From NCBI GenBank assembly GCA_017550775.1, contig JAFZOA010000488.1, forward strand, positions 1 to 22,980: DNA of 22,980 bases, written 5' to 3'. Both the position numbers and the translations under genes were made by a program. Under the pieces are notes generated by a model, which worked only from the letters and a program-made list of their open reading frames with translations, was not told the DNA's origin and searched no databases. The DNA is from Ruminiclostridium sp. GTDB taxonomy: Bacteria; Bacillota_A; Clostridia; Oscillospirales; Ruminococcaceae. This document shows, piece after piece, positions 15,356-22,113 of this stretch (positions within the stretch are counted from its first letter, which is position 1; the number at the start of each line of letters is the position of its first letter).

Positions 15356-15388
15356 AACGGCGGCATTCGTGATAACCTTGCCGCCGTT
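15356..15388 (+). terminator. Hairpin terminator after the methyltransferase-STAS gene
   Basis: The same 9-bp stem as at 7999-8031 (AACGGCGGC at 15356-15364, GCCGCCGTT at 15380-15388) with a different 15-base loop. The T-tract is weak on the plus strand; an A-run lies in front. Confidence 0.62.
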
Positions 15389-15486
15389 AAGGCATTTACA
15401 GGGAGAAGAAATATAACCATATAAAGATGATCTTTCGATCTTCTTAATAATTAACAACCCTCTATTAACGAAAGGAGCAATCTGAC

Positions 15487-16761
15487 ATGGCAAAAAATCC
15501 CGACGCATACCTGCTTTACGAGTATATGAAAAAGGTGCCCTATACCGTAAGAATAAAGGTAAGGCTCAGCGAAAAGATCGACGAAAAGCTGCTTTATGAT
15601 GCTGCACAGGAGGCTGTAAAACGGCTTCCGTATTTCAGCGTAAAGATCGAGCTTGATAATGAGCAGAATTACACCATTGTACACAACGACGCACCGATCA
15701 CGGTAGCTCCCGAAAACGATCGACGGCTTGTTCTCGGCTCGGATAATGTGAACAGACATCTGTTTGCGATAACTTATCGTGACGATGTGATATGGTTCAG
15801 CTTTTCCCACAGTATATGCGGCGGAGCCGGCTCTATGTTCTGGGTCAAAACCACGCTTTATGCTTATCTCACCAAGAAATACGGTCACATCGAGCCGCCG
15901 GAGGATATAAAGCTTCCCGGTACTCCGGTCGATCCCGCTGAACTTGCACTGCCGGACGCGAACAGTCTACCCGACGACAAGCCTGTCACAAGGTATAACG
16001 GCGGGAACTCAAATGTTGCTCTGATGCGGTTTATCAAGTATCTCATAAACCCGTTTGCAAAGGATAATTACTACTATCAGCTAATTATACCGGCGAATGA
16101 ATTCATGGAGTATGCGCGGAAGATAGACGGAAGCCCGAACACCGTTCTGTCGGCTTTATTCTTCAAGTCAAATGTAGCTTATTTCAAGGAGAAGAAGGAC
16201 ACACACCTTTCGGTACGTATAGCGGACGATTACAGAAACGACATCGGCGCAGAGAGCTCGTACCGCGATTTTGTCCGTCTGCTTCACATCAAGTATGACT
16301 GGAATATGAGGGATCAGTCGATCGAAAAGCTGAATATACGTGCCCGAGGCGCAATAATAGGTCAGAGCCAGCCCGAGCTGAGCTATGAAAGATACAAAAA
16401 TCTTGAAGCGGTTCACAAGGGCATTGATGAACAGCCTACGCTGAAGGAAAAGAAAAAGTACGCTTCCAAAAACAGCACGTTCCGCAACGATACCCGCGAC
16501 ACCTTTACCATAAGCTATACCAAGCCTACCGATTGGGGCGAGATGAACAATTACATCAAAGAGTTTTTTATCATAACGGACGGCGACCTGATGTTGGAGG
16601 TAATCGCGCTTAAAGATAAATTCTGCATCTCTTTCCAGCTTATCAACAAGGACCGCACGCCGTTTGACCTGTTTTGCAGACTTCTTGACGCGGAAAAGAT
16701 ACCGTATGAGGCTTCGGAGCAGAACAAGAGACTGCTTCCGAAGATAGAGCTTCCGAATTGA
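15487..16761 (+). CDS. Condensation-fold acyltransferase (alcohol-acetyltransferase-like), degenerate active site
   Basis: A 424-residue protein with the layout of the chloramphenicol-acetyltransferase/condensation superfamily: a start like that of C domains (MKKVPYTVRIKVRLSEKID, AVKRLPYFSVKIE) and the active-site strand WFSFSHSICGGAGSMFW. Here HHxxxDG is replaced by SHSICGG: the second His (His108) stays, the structural Asp is Gly. This form occurs in uncharacterised alcohol-acetyltransferase-like proteins. It may acylate the product or act as a non-catalytic partner of the NRPS. AAAGGAG lies about 9 bases before ATG. No convincing promoter between the hairpin at 15356 and this start. Confidence 0.75.
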   Translation: MAKNPDAYLLYEYMKKVPYTVRIKVRLSEKIDEKLLYDAAQEAVKRLPYFSVKIELDNEQNYTIVHNDAPITVAPENDRRLVLGSDNVNRHLFAITYRDDVIWFSFSHSICGGAGSMFWVKTTLYAYLTKKYGHIEPPEDIKLPGTPVDPAELALPDANSLPDDKPVTRYNGGNSNVALMRFIKYLINPFAKDNYYYQLIIPANEFMEYARKIDGSPNTVLSALFFKSNVAYFKEKKDTHLSVRIADDYRNDIGAESSYRDFVRLLHIKYDWNMRDQSIEKLNIRARGAIIGQSQPELSYERYKNLEAVHKGIDEQPTLKEKKKYASKNSTFRNDTRDTFTISYTKPTDWGEMNNYIKEFFIITDGDLMLEVIALKDKFCISFQLINKDRTPFDLFCRLLDAEKIPYEASEQNKRLLPKIELPN

Positions 16762-16797
16762 TATCTGAATTACGAGCCGGGGGGAAAACAAGTTTCA

Positions 16798-17787
16798 ATG
16801 AAAAAATCTAAGACCTCAATATCAATGGCGTCGGTCATCTGTCTGCTGTCGATATTATCCCTTTTTTCCGGCTGCAAGGCGGAAACGCCAGCAGTAACAG
16901 AGACACAGACCGTCACGCAGGCAGCGTCATACAGCTATGAGGAATTTTCTCTTGAACGAAACGGTATATCGCTTCATCTTGACTGTGTCAGAAGCGATGC
17001 TGCACAGCCGGACAGGAATATTCTTCTTATTCACGGGGTGACTTATTCTTCGCACGAATTTGACGTAGACTATGAGGATTACAGCCTTGTGCGAAAGCTC
17101 GCGCGGGAGGGTTATTCGGTCTGGCGGCTCGACATTTCGGGCTTCGGACGTTCGGAAGCGGTTGAGAACGGATTCTATGCCGATACCGAATGTGCAGCCG
17201 AGGATATAAACGCAGCAGTTGAAAAAATTGTCAAAGAATCGGGACAGGAAAAGATCGACATACTCGGCTGGAGCTGGGGAACTGTGACGGTGAGCCGCTT
17301 CGCCGCGGATCATACCGGGCACATCAACAAGCTCGTGCTGTACGCGCCGATACTCAGCGGTATCGGAGAATATGATGTCACAGAGCCGTTTCATCACAAT
17401 ACCTGGGAGCACGCCGCAGATGATTTTCAGCGTGATGCCGACGGGAATTTCGACTACACTATGGCCGATCCCGTAGTGATAGAAATGTTATGTTCGAGCA
17501 GCTGGCATTACGACGGCGAGCAAAGTCCGAACGGCGGACGCAGAGATATATGCGTGTCGGCTGACGAAAAGCTGATAGACCTGACAAAGCTGAAAGCGCC
17601 CACGCTTGTTATCTGCGGAGACAGCGACCCATATCTGAATTACGATCTTGTCAACGCCGCAGTAGAACAGCTCCCGCAGGGCTCAAAGCTTGAAATGATA
17701 AAGGGCGGCTCTCATGTCGTGTTTATTGAAAAGCCGTATTATCATGATTTTCAGGACAGGCTTATCGGATTCTTGAAAGAGCAATAA
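16798..17787 (+). CDS. Alpha/beta-hydrolase lipoprotein
   Basis: A 329-residue exported hydrolase. Signal segment with lipobox SLFSGC (Cys26) predicts anchoring outside the membrane. The alpha/beta-hydrolase core is complete: oxyanion loop LIHGVTYSSHEF (77-88), nucleophile elbow GWSWG (Ser159), acid in CGDSDPY (Asp277 or Asp275) and base His306 in GGSHVVF. Such enzymes cleave esters, amides or lactones. It follows the condensation-fold gene by 36 bases, so both may be on one message, and it could mature or release the exported product. The upstream site is a G-run about 12 bases from ATG, so the start is less certain; ATG 16825 would weaken the signal peptide. Confidence 0.9.
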   Translation: MKKSKTSISMASVICLLSILSLFSGCKAETPAVTETQTVTQAASYSYEEFSLERNGISLHLDCVRSDAAQPDRNILLIHGVTYSSHEFDVDYEDYSLVRKLAREGYSVWRLDISGFGRSEAVENGFYADTECAAEDINAAVEKIVKESGQEKIDILGWSWGTVTVSRFAADHTGHINKLVLYAPILSGIGEYDVTEPFHHNTWEHAADDFQRDADGNFDYTMADPVVIEMLCSSSWHYDGEQSPNGGRRDICVSADEKLIDLTKLKAPTLVICGDSDPYLNYDLVNAAVEQLPQGSKLEMIKGGSHVVFIEKPYYHDFQDRLIGFLKEQ

Positions 17788-17854
17788 TTTATCAGATCAT
17801 TTGCTGTGAACTGATGTGCATATCTCCGCTTTTATGATATTCCGGAGGATAATA

Positions 17855-17908
17855 ATGACGAAAGATAAAGAAAAGTATCTGTATCATGGTCCGTTAATTA
17901 GCGGATGA
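17855..17908 (+). CDS. 17-codon ORF with strong ribosome site, possible gene remnant
   Basis: GGAGG (17844-17848) is 6 bases before an ATG that opens a 17-residue frame, MTKDKEKYLYHGPLISG, ending in TGA; a terminator hairpin starts 12 bases later. The flank TGAcAAAAAACATAA resembles that after the phosphatase at 7988 and the methyltransferase at 15345. The peptide resembles the first residues of some tyrosine-phosphatase-family proteins (…HGPL…G), so an internal deletion that left only the two gene ends is one explanation; a real short peptide is another. The rest of 17788-18123 holds only the hairpin and a 14-base palindrome (17991-18004). Confidence 0.35.
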   Translation: MTKDKEKYLYHGPLISG

Positions 17909-17920
17909 CAAAAAACATAA

Positions 17921-17962
17921 ACCGCCGTTCAGGTTCGTCATGAGCGGCGGTGCTTTTGTTTT
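17921..17962 (+). terminator. Intrinsic terminator, probably bidirectional
   Basis: ACCGCCG pairs with CGGCGGT, extended by TTCA/TGAG to 11 bp with one G-U pair and a 9-base loop, followed by GCTTTTGTTTT and preceded by an A-run. Confidence 0.75.
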
Positions 17963-18123
17963 GGACAGATCGTCATGTAAGGCGGTATGCAGATGATATC
18001 ATCTTTGAAACTGAGATCGCGGGATGTGTAACATAGCATTCGCCTGTATTTAAGTGATTTCTGTGTCAATTTTCAACGTTATAATAAACAGTTTGAACGG
18101 AATTTACCGGCTTATCTCTTCAA

Positions 18124-18945
18124 CTATATCAGACAATACGGCAAGTAAAGCATGTGACCGACGTTTTCTATAATATGTATTTCTTTGATTTTGTACTCTG
18201 ATTTGTAATATTCCAGAAATGAGACAGGAACCATATCGTCTGCTGTGCCTTGCCAGATAAATATCGGTATATTCTCGGATATCTCCACCTTTTCACGTTT
18301 CTGACACAAAGCGTAGGCATCGTAACATACGCCGGCACCGTAATTTGCATCAGCATTGAGAGTTGACATTTTTATCAGTCCGGGGTTTTCTTCCATGAAC
18401 TTTCTTTCAATGTCGGAGATCGTTTTCATGTTTTCGGCAAGCTGTTTATCATAGTCTCTCTGGATGTTCTTAGACATTTTTCTGAAATAACTACGGGAAA
18501 AACCTTTTGCTTTAAGAGAAAGAAATGATATGAATTTCCAGAACTTGTTTACCGCTTTCTTTGTTTTGGGGCAATTCAGCGGTATCATACTGCTCACAAG
18601 CGACAGCGACTTTACGATCTCGGGAACCATCTCCGCAAAGACCTGTGCGTAATACCCGCCGGCACTGTGACCTATAACTCTCACTGTTCTGACATCATGG
18701 CTTTTCAATACGTTGTACACATTTTTCAGAAAGTCCTCCATTGAATAGTATTCAACGACCGAAGATTCTCCCACGCCCGGTCTGTCAAATTAGATAATGC
18801 AGTTTTTATCGTCCTTAAGCTCCGGGAAGTATCCCTTTGAGCCCGTAAAACCGTGAAAGAACAGTATCACATCATCGTTCCATTCATTTTGTCTTGTGTA
18901 TGCTAACTTTATTTCACCTATATCTGCGTATTCATTGTAAAACAT
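18124..18945 (-). pseudogene. Alpha/beta-hydrolase broken by one nonsense codon
   Basis: On the minus strand the frame runs from ATG 18945 to TAG 18124-18126 with a single internal TAA at 18790-18792. The first part (MFYNEYADIGEIKLAY, then LFFHGFTGSKGYFPEL) contains the oxyanion HG; after the stop come FDRPGVGESS, the nucleophile elbow GHSAGG, the acid in GTADDMVP and the base in GHMLYLP. Read together this is a complete, cytosolic alpha/beta-hydrolase of about 273 residues. The downstream part alone (from GTG 18774) lacks the oxyanion strand and is unlikely to fold properly. The gene begins 7 bases after the MATE stop, so the two were an operon. Everything except one codon looks sound, which points to recent loss or a sequence error. 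Confidence 0.8.
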
Positions 18946-18952
18946 ATTACTC

Positions 18953-20320
18953 TCATCTAATCATATGCCTTATTTCTTCCTTCTTTATCGTTCTGTACAG
19001 CAGCCATACCGAGCCTGTCATCATAATCACTTCCGTGACCGGCTGCGCCCAGATCATTCCGTTAAAACCGAATATCCTGTCGAGCAGCAGGAGCAGCGGC
19101 ACATACAGGAAAAGCTGTCGGACAAGCGTTATCACGAACGCGTACACGGGCTTTCCCATAGCCTGGAATGACATTCTGCACATCGAGACCGCGCCGACAA
19201 ACGGGAGAATTAACATTATCGTGCGAAGCACCATGCTGCCCGTTTCGATGACCTCGGCTGTCTCGGTGAATATCCCGATAAGAAGCGGCGCAGTGATACC
19301 GTAGACTGCCATAACAAACAGCTCTGTGCAGCTTACAACCATAACACCTGATTTGAGAACATTCAGCATTCGAGGATAATTCTTAGCTCCGTAGTTATAG
19401 CCCATTATCGGCTGTGTACCGGACGCAAAGCCCTGATAGATGTAGTTGCCGAGCGACATTATCTTCTGTGCTATGCCCATAGCGGCGACTGTAAGCGCGC
19501 CATACGCGATAGCGAGATTGTTGTTGACGATGTATGCCACCGATGTGAGCAGGGTTTCCAGAGTTGCCGGAACGCCAACCCAGAATATTTCTTTAAGTAT
19601 CTCTGCTGTCGGCTTGATATACTTTATGTCAGGTCGCAGCAGAGTTTTCTTCGCAATATAGAACGCCAGCGATACAAGCAGGCTCACCGCGTTGCCGAGT
19701 ATCGTCGCAATAGCCGCACCGGAGATCTTCATATCAAGTGTGAAAATGAAGATCGGGTCGAGCACGATGTTCGTTATCGTTCCGACTATCATTCCGAAGA
19801 TAGACTGCTTTACCGAGCCTTCCGCACGGAGAAGCTGTCCCGCTGTGTAGCTGCCCATTGTGAAAATGCTTCCGAGGAACAGCACGAAAACATACTGCGT
19901 TGTGTAGTCGAATGTGGTGTCGTCGGCTCCGAGACCCGTTACGATCTGCGGTAAAAGAAGCAGCCCGACTGCTGTGACGATAATGCTGTTTATTACAGTC
20001 AGCAGAAATCCCGATGTAAGCGTATGCGCGGCTTTGTCAGTGTCTTCCGCACCGAGGCTTCGCGCTATCAGCGAGGATGCGCCCGCGCCGATCATGTTGG
20101 ATATCGCTATCATCACCATCATCACGGGGTATGCGAGGTTTACCGCCGCAAGCTGATAATCGTCACGCATAAGCCCGATGAAATATGTGTCCACAAGGTT
20201 ATAGAGCACCATTATGAACATTCCGGCTATCAGCGGCACACCGAGCTTAATGACAGCCTTGACGGGCTTTTCCTTGCTTAAAACATATATTCGTTTATCT
20301 TCTTTTTCTTCGTTTTTCAT
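18953..20320 (-). CDS. MATE-family efflux transporter (NorM-like)
   Basis: A 455-residue, twelve-helix exporter of normal MATE length, exchanging Na+ or H+ for drugs or metabolites. Typical features: LGVPLIAGMFIMVLYNLVDT and YFIGL near the start, IGAGASSLIARSLGAED, GAAIATILGN in the sixth helix and, in the second half, GFASGTQPIMGYNYGAKNY. Unlike the pump at 11227 it carries no extra domain. A promoter lies 92 bases upstream and a small hairpin is in its leader; the ribosome site is weak (AAAAAGATATATC before ATG). It is coupled to the broken hydrolase behind it. The substrate is unknown. Confidence 0.95.
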   Translation of the reverse strand: MKNEEKEDKRIYVLSKEKPVKAVIKLGVPLIAGMFIMVLYNLVDTYFIGLMRDDYQLAAVNLAYPVMMVMIAISNMIGAGASSLIARSLGAEDTDKAAHTLTSGFLLTVINSIIVTAVGLLLLPQIVTGLGADDTTFDYTTQYVFVLFLGSIFTMGSYTAGQLLRAEGSVKQSIFGMIVGTITNIVLDPIFIFTLDMKISGAAIATILGNAVSLLVSLAFYIAKKTLLRPDIKYIKPTAEILKEIFWVGVPATLETLLTSVAYIVNNNLAIAYGALTVAAMGIAQKIMSLGNYIYQGFASGTQPIMGYNYGAKNYPRMLNVLKSGVMVVSCTELFVMAVYGITAPLLIGIFTETAEVIETGSMVLRTIMLILPFVGAVSMCRMSFQAMGKPVYAFVITLVRQLFLYVPLLLLLDRIFGFNGMIWAQPVTEVIMMTGSVWLLYRTIKKEEIRHMIR

Positions 20321-20346
20321 GATATATCTTTTTACCGTTAGTGATT

Positions 20347-20362
20347 CAGCCGTCGGCGGCTG
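20347..20362 (-). promoter_or_regulatory. Small hairpin in the MATE leader
   Basis: CAGCCG and CGGCTG form a 6-bp stem with a 4-base loop in the 5' leader of the MATE message. Its role is unknown. Confidence 0.35.
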
Positions 20363-20411
20363 TACTGTTTCCTTCTCTTACTTTCATTGTACGCGAAATA
20401 AATCGAATTTT

Positions 20412-20440
20412 ATTATACCATATCCTGAACTGAAAATCAA
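20412..20440 (-). promoter_or_regulatory. Promoter of the MATE gene (minus strand)
   Basis: Read on the minus strand: TTGATT, 17 bases, perfect TATAAT with an extended TGG. Confidence 0.78.
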
Positions 20441-20544
20441 GATGAAACTGCCTTAATGCCGCCGTAATCAATCCGGAGAAACACTTCTTCTGTGACAGAT
20501 ATGGCATTTCAGTCACCAATATCGGCAGGTCGCGTATGACCTAC

Positions 20545-20573
20545 TTGAAATTAATTCCCGGTTGTGATATTAT
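20545..20573 (+). promoter_or_regulatory. Promoter of the LytTR remnant
   Basis: TTGAAA (20545-20550), 17 bases, TATTAT (20568-20573) with an extended TGA. It precedes a GAGAGGTG ribosome site and the GTG start of a broken gene. Confidence 0.6.
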
Positions 20574-20594
20574 TGCATACAGAGAGGTGATACC

Positions 20595-20769
20595 GTGAAA
20601 TTTCGATAAACACAGACCGACGCTCGGTGACACCGAAATAACCGTGAACTGTCCGGCGCTTACTCCCGAAACGGAAAGTCTGATCGCGGTATCTCGAATC
20701 ATGGACAGTCAGATGACGGTCATAATGGATAACGAGGAGTTCACACTTGGCACATCAAAGACAGAGTAA
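20595..20769 (+). pseudogene. LytTR regulator remnant, frameshifted and truncated
   Basis: From GTG 20595 the frame reads VKFR and hits TAA at once. In the next frame, from 20608, it continues DTEITVNCPALTPETESLIA and then SQMTVIMDNEEFTL to TAA 20767-20769. This is the pattern of the N-terminal part of LytTR-type regulators (xEIxVxxPxLTPExExLI...Q.TVxxxxEEY). The DNA-binding core that should follow is absent. So both a frameshift and a 3' loss are seen. The next frame begins at ATG 20769, overlapping the stop. Confidence 0.6.
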
Positions 20770-20801
20770 TGCAAAAACATGGATTTGAGGGAGGAACAGA
20801 A

Positions 20802-20984
20802 ATGAAGAAATATGCGTTACCGGCCATAATGTTGATTGTTTTTGAAGCAGTGGCAATTACATTATGGCTTACAAAAGATAATCTGTTTTATCTGTTTAAT
20901 ATCAGCTATATAGGAATTTCCATTTCCTTAGGTCTCTTTATTTTCAATCGCAAGATATGTAACATAATCATCACTGCTGATTAA
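20802..20984 (+). pseudogene. Truncated N-terminus of a membrane protein (4Fe-4S binding type?)
   Basis: A frame with a good site (GGGAGG 7 bases before ATG 20802). It codes MKKYALPAIMLIVFEAVAIT, WLTKDNLFYLFNISYIGISI and GLFIFNRK, that is two membrane helices, then ends in ICNIIITAD. The beginning resembles ruminococcal membrane proteins annotated as 4Fe-4S binding (NapH-like), which continue with more helices and cysteine clusters; nothing of that follows. The last residues overlap an oppositely oriented acetyltransferase fragment, so a junction lies near 20931-20955. The family is recalled, not searched. Confidence 0.45.
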
Positions 20985-21158
20985 CTTTGCAACAGAACGT
21001 CTTTTCTCCATATCCCAATCTTCGGTATAAACACAGTTCACAAGAACATATTCTCCGTTGTGTTTGCGATACACTCTTTTTACATCCTGTTTTCTTGCGT
21101 AATTGTCCAATGAATCCGGTTTGAAGTTTTCCGCTGATAATAATTCAATTCTGATCAC
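20928..21158 (-). pseudogene. Truncated N-terminal part of a GNAT acetyltransferase
   Basis: A 76-codon frame on the minus strand from GTG 21158, with AAGGAG 7 bases upstream. The product (MIRIELLSAENFKPDSLDNY, then WDMEKRRSVAKLISSDDYVTYLAIE) matches the opening of a GNAT subgroup that begins MIRIxxLTAENF and has EDWDxERR before the first central strand. The acetyl-CoA binding part is missing and the frame runs into an opposite gene fragment. Translation is probably possible, but an active enzyme is not. Confidence 0.55.
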
Positions 21159-21268
21159 TTTTTCTCTCCTTAAAATTTATACTCCAACGGTACCTGTTTT
21201 CCTCGCAACGGTCTCGCCTGTCATATTACTTATTCCGGCAGTGACATATAATTGCAATTCCGGGTAAA

Positions 21269-21376
21269 TCAACGATCTTGTATATACTTTTGCAGTCTGC
21301 GGGTTTTATCGTCCGCGGAAATGCAGTGTATCTCCACTGCGGTCTCTTTATTTCCTTCTGTGATATAAACTTTCAT
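21269..21376 (-). pseudogene. Second LytTR-like remnant (first 35 codons)
   Basis: On the minus strand, ATG 21376 with GAGGA 5 bases upstream opens MKVYITEGNKETAVEIHCIS, then ADDKTRRLQKYIQDR and a TGA stop. The MKVxIxExxxxxVEIxC...R.L..YI pattern is the usual start of LytTR-domain regulators; the body is missing. It still has a strong promoter. Confidence 0.5.
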
Positions 21377-21417
21377 ATTGTCCTCGCTTTATTAAGCATT
21401 TCCCTGACGTCATCTGT

Positions 21418-21446
21418 ATTATAGCACGCTCTGCCGGAATAATCAA
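21418..21446 (-). promoter_or_regulatory. Promoter of the second LytTR remnant (minus strand)
   Basis: Read on the minus strand: TTGATT, 17 bases, perfect TATAAT with an extended TGC. A perfect palindrome TGACGTCA lies just downstream (21405-21412). Confidence 0.7.
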
Positions 21447-21522
21447 TAGGTTGAAAGGTAAGCGGTACAATTCGGCAGCTATGCGGTCAGAAAATCTTTA
21501 TCAATATCCTCACATATGCAAA

Positions 21523-21561
21523 AGCGGTATTGTCCGGTTTGCGATCCAGGACAATACCGCT
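21523..21561 (-). terminator. Perfect 13-bp hairpin, likely terminator for minus-strand reading
   Basis: AGCGGTATTGTCC (21523-21535) pairs perfectly with GGACAATACCGCT (21549-21561) over a 13-base loop. On the minus strand TTTTGC follows. It sits behind the 3' remnant of an acetyltransferase gene. Confidence 0.6.
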
Positions 21562-21618
21562 AATGTCATTTCCCGTTCAGTTCTTCTTTACTTCATCATT
21601 GCAAGCACTATAAGTGTA

Positions 21619-21747
21619 TTACCTTTTCTCCATAAACACGAATATCAATTCTTCATCAATGGGTTTACGGTCATAAATCGTATATCCCATTTTCTGATAC
21701 AACCGTATATTATCTACAATTTTTGTACTCGTATCAGTTCGATAATA
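21619..21747 (-). pseudogene. 3' remnant of a GNAT acetyltransferase
   Basis: A minus-strand frame ending in TAA 21619-21621 reads IVDNIRLYQKMGYTIYDRKP and then DEELIFVFMEKR. NIRLYQKMGY is the C-terminal motif of many GNAT enzymes. Upstream the frame closes after about 42 codons and no start is found, so only the end of the gene survives, followed by its terminator. Confidence 0.5.
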
Positions 21748-21810
21748 TCACCAGGAAGTCCTTATATATAATCCGGAGGTGGGCTGAAGACTTTGCGGTA
21801 AAGACTGCGC

Positions 21811-22076
21811 TTTGCTATCAGCGACTCTGACGGCACATATAAGGCGGCTGTCTCCGACGTCAACGGGCTTGCGGTGTTCGAGGAACTGTCTGTATATGCC
21901 AAAAACGATGCAAATATCGTATATATACGGCGTATGAGCTCAATACCCCCGAGCGTTACCATACTCCGAAGGCGATAGACGGCATAATACTTGCCGAGCT
22001 GTCCGATGCGAACAGGTGCAACTACGGCGAGATTGAGAATAAATTCATGTCCGGAAAAGCAGAATTTGCAGAATAG
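21811..22076 (+). pseudogene. Cna-B/SpaA-like surface protein remnant with frameshifts
   Basis: From 21811 one frame reads FAISDSDGTYKAAVSDVNGL and AVFEELSVYAKND; near 21925 the sense continues in another frame as AYELNTPERYHTPKAIDG and so on to TAG 22074-22076. DGTYxAxxSDxNGxAVFEEL followed by a YxxxExxxPxxY stretch is the pattern of Cna-B/prealbumin-like domains found in surface adhesins. No start, signal peptide or anchor remains. The gap 21750-21810 holds nothing I can name. Confidence 0.5.
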
Positions 22077-22113
22077 ATAATTCTGTGCACTTCGAACGCA
22101 AATACTTCATTTT

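Noticed and set aside
17991..18004. Perfect 14-base palindrome AGATGATATCATCT (and TGATATCA at 8062-8069)
   Set aside because: No gene start or promoter close enough to make an operator likely; short AT-rich palindromes occur by chance.
21762..21962. Minus-strand frame of 66 codons
   Set aside because: The plus strand of the same stretch reads as a Cna-B-like remnant; no ribosome site for the minus frame.
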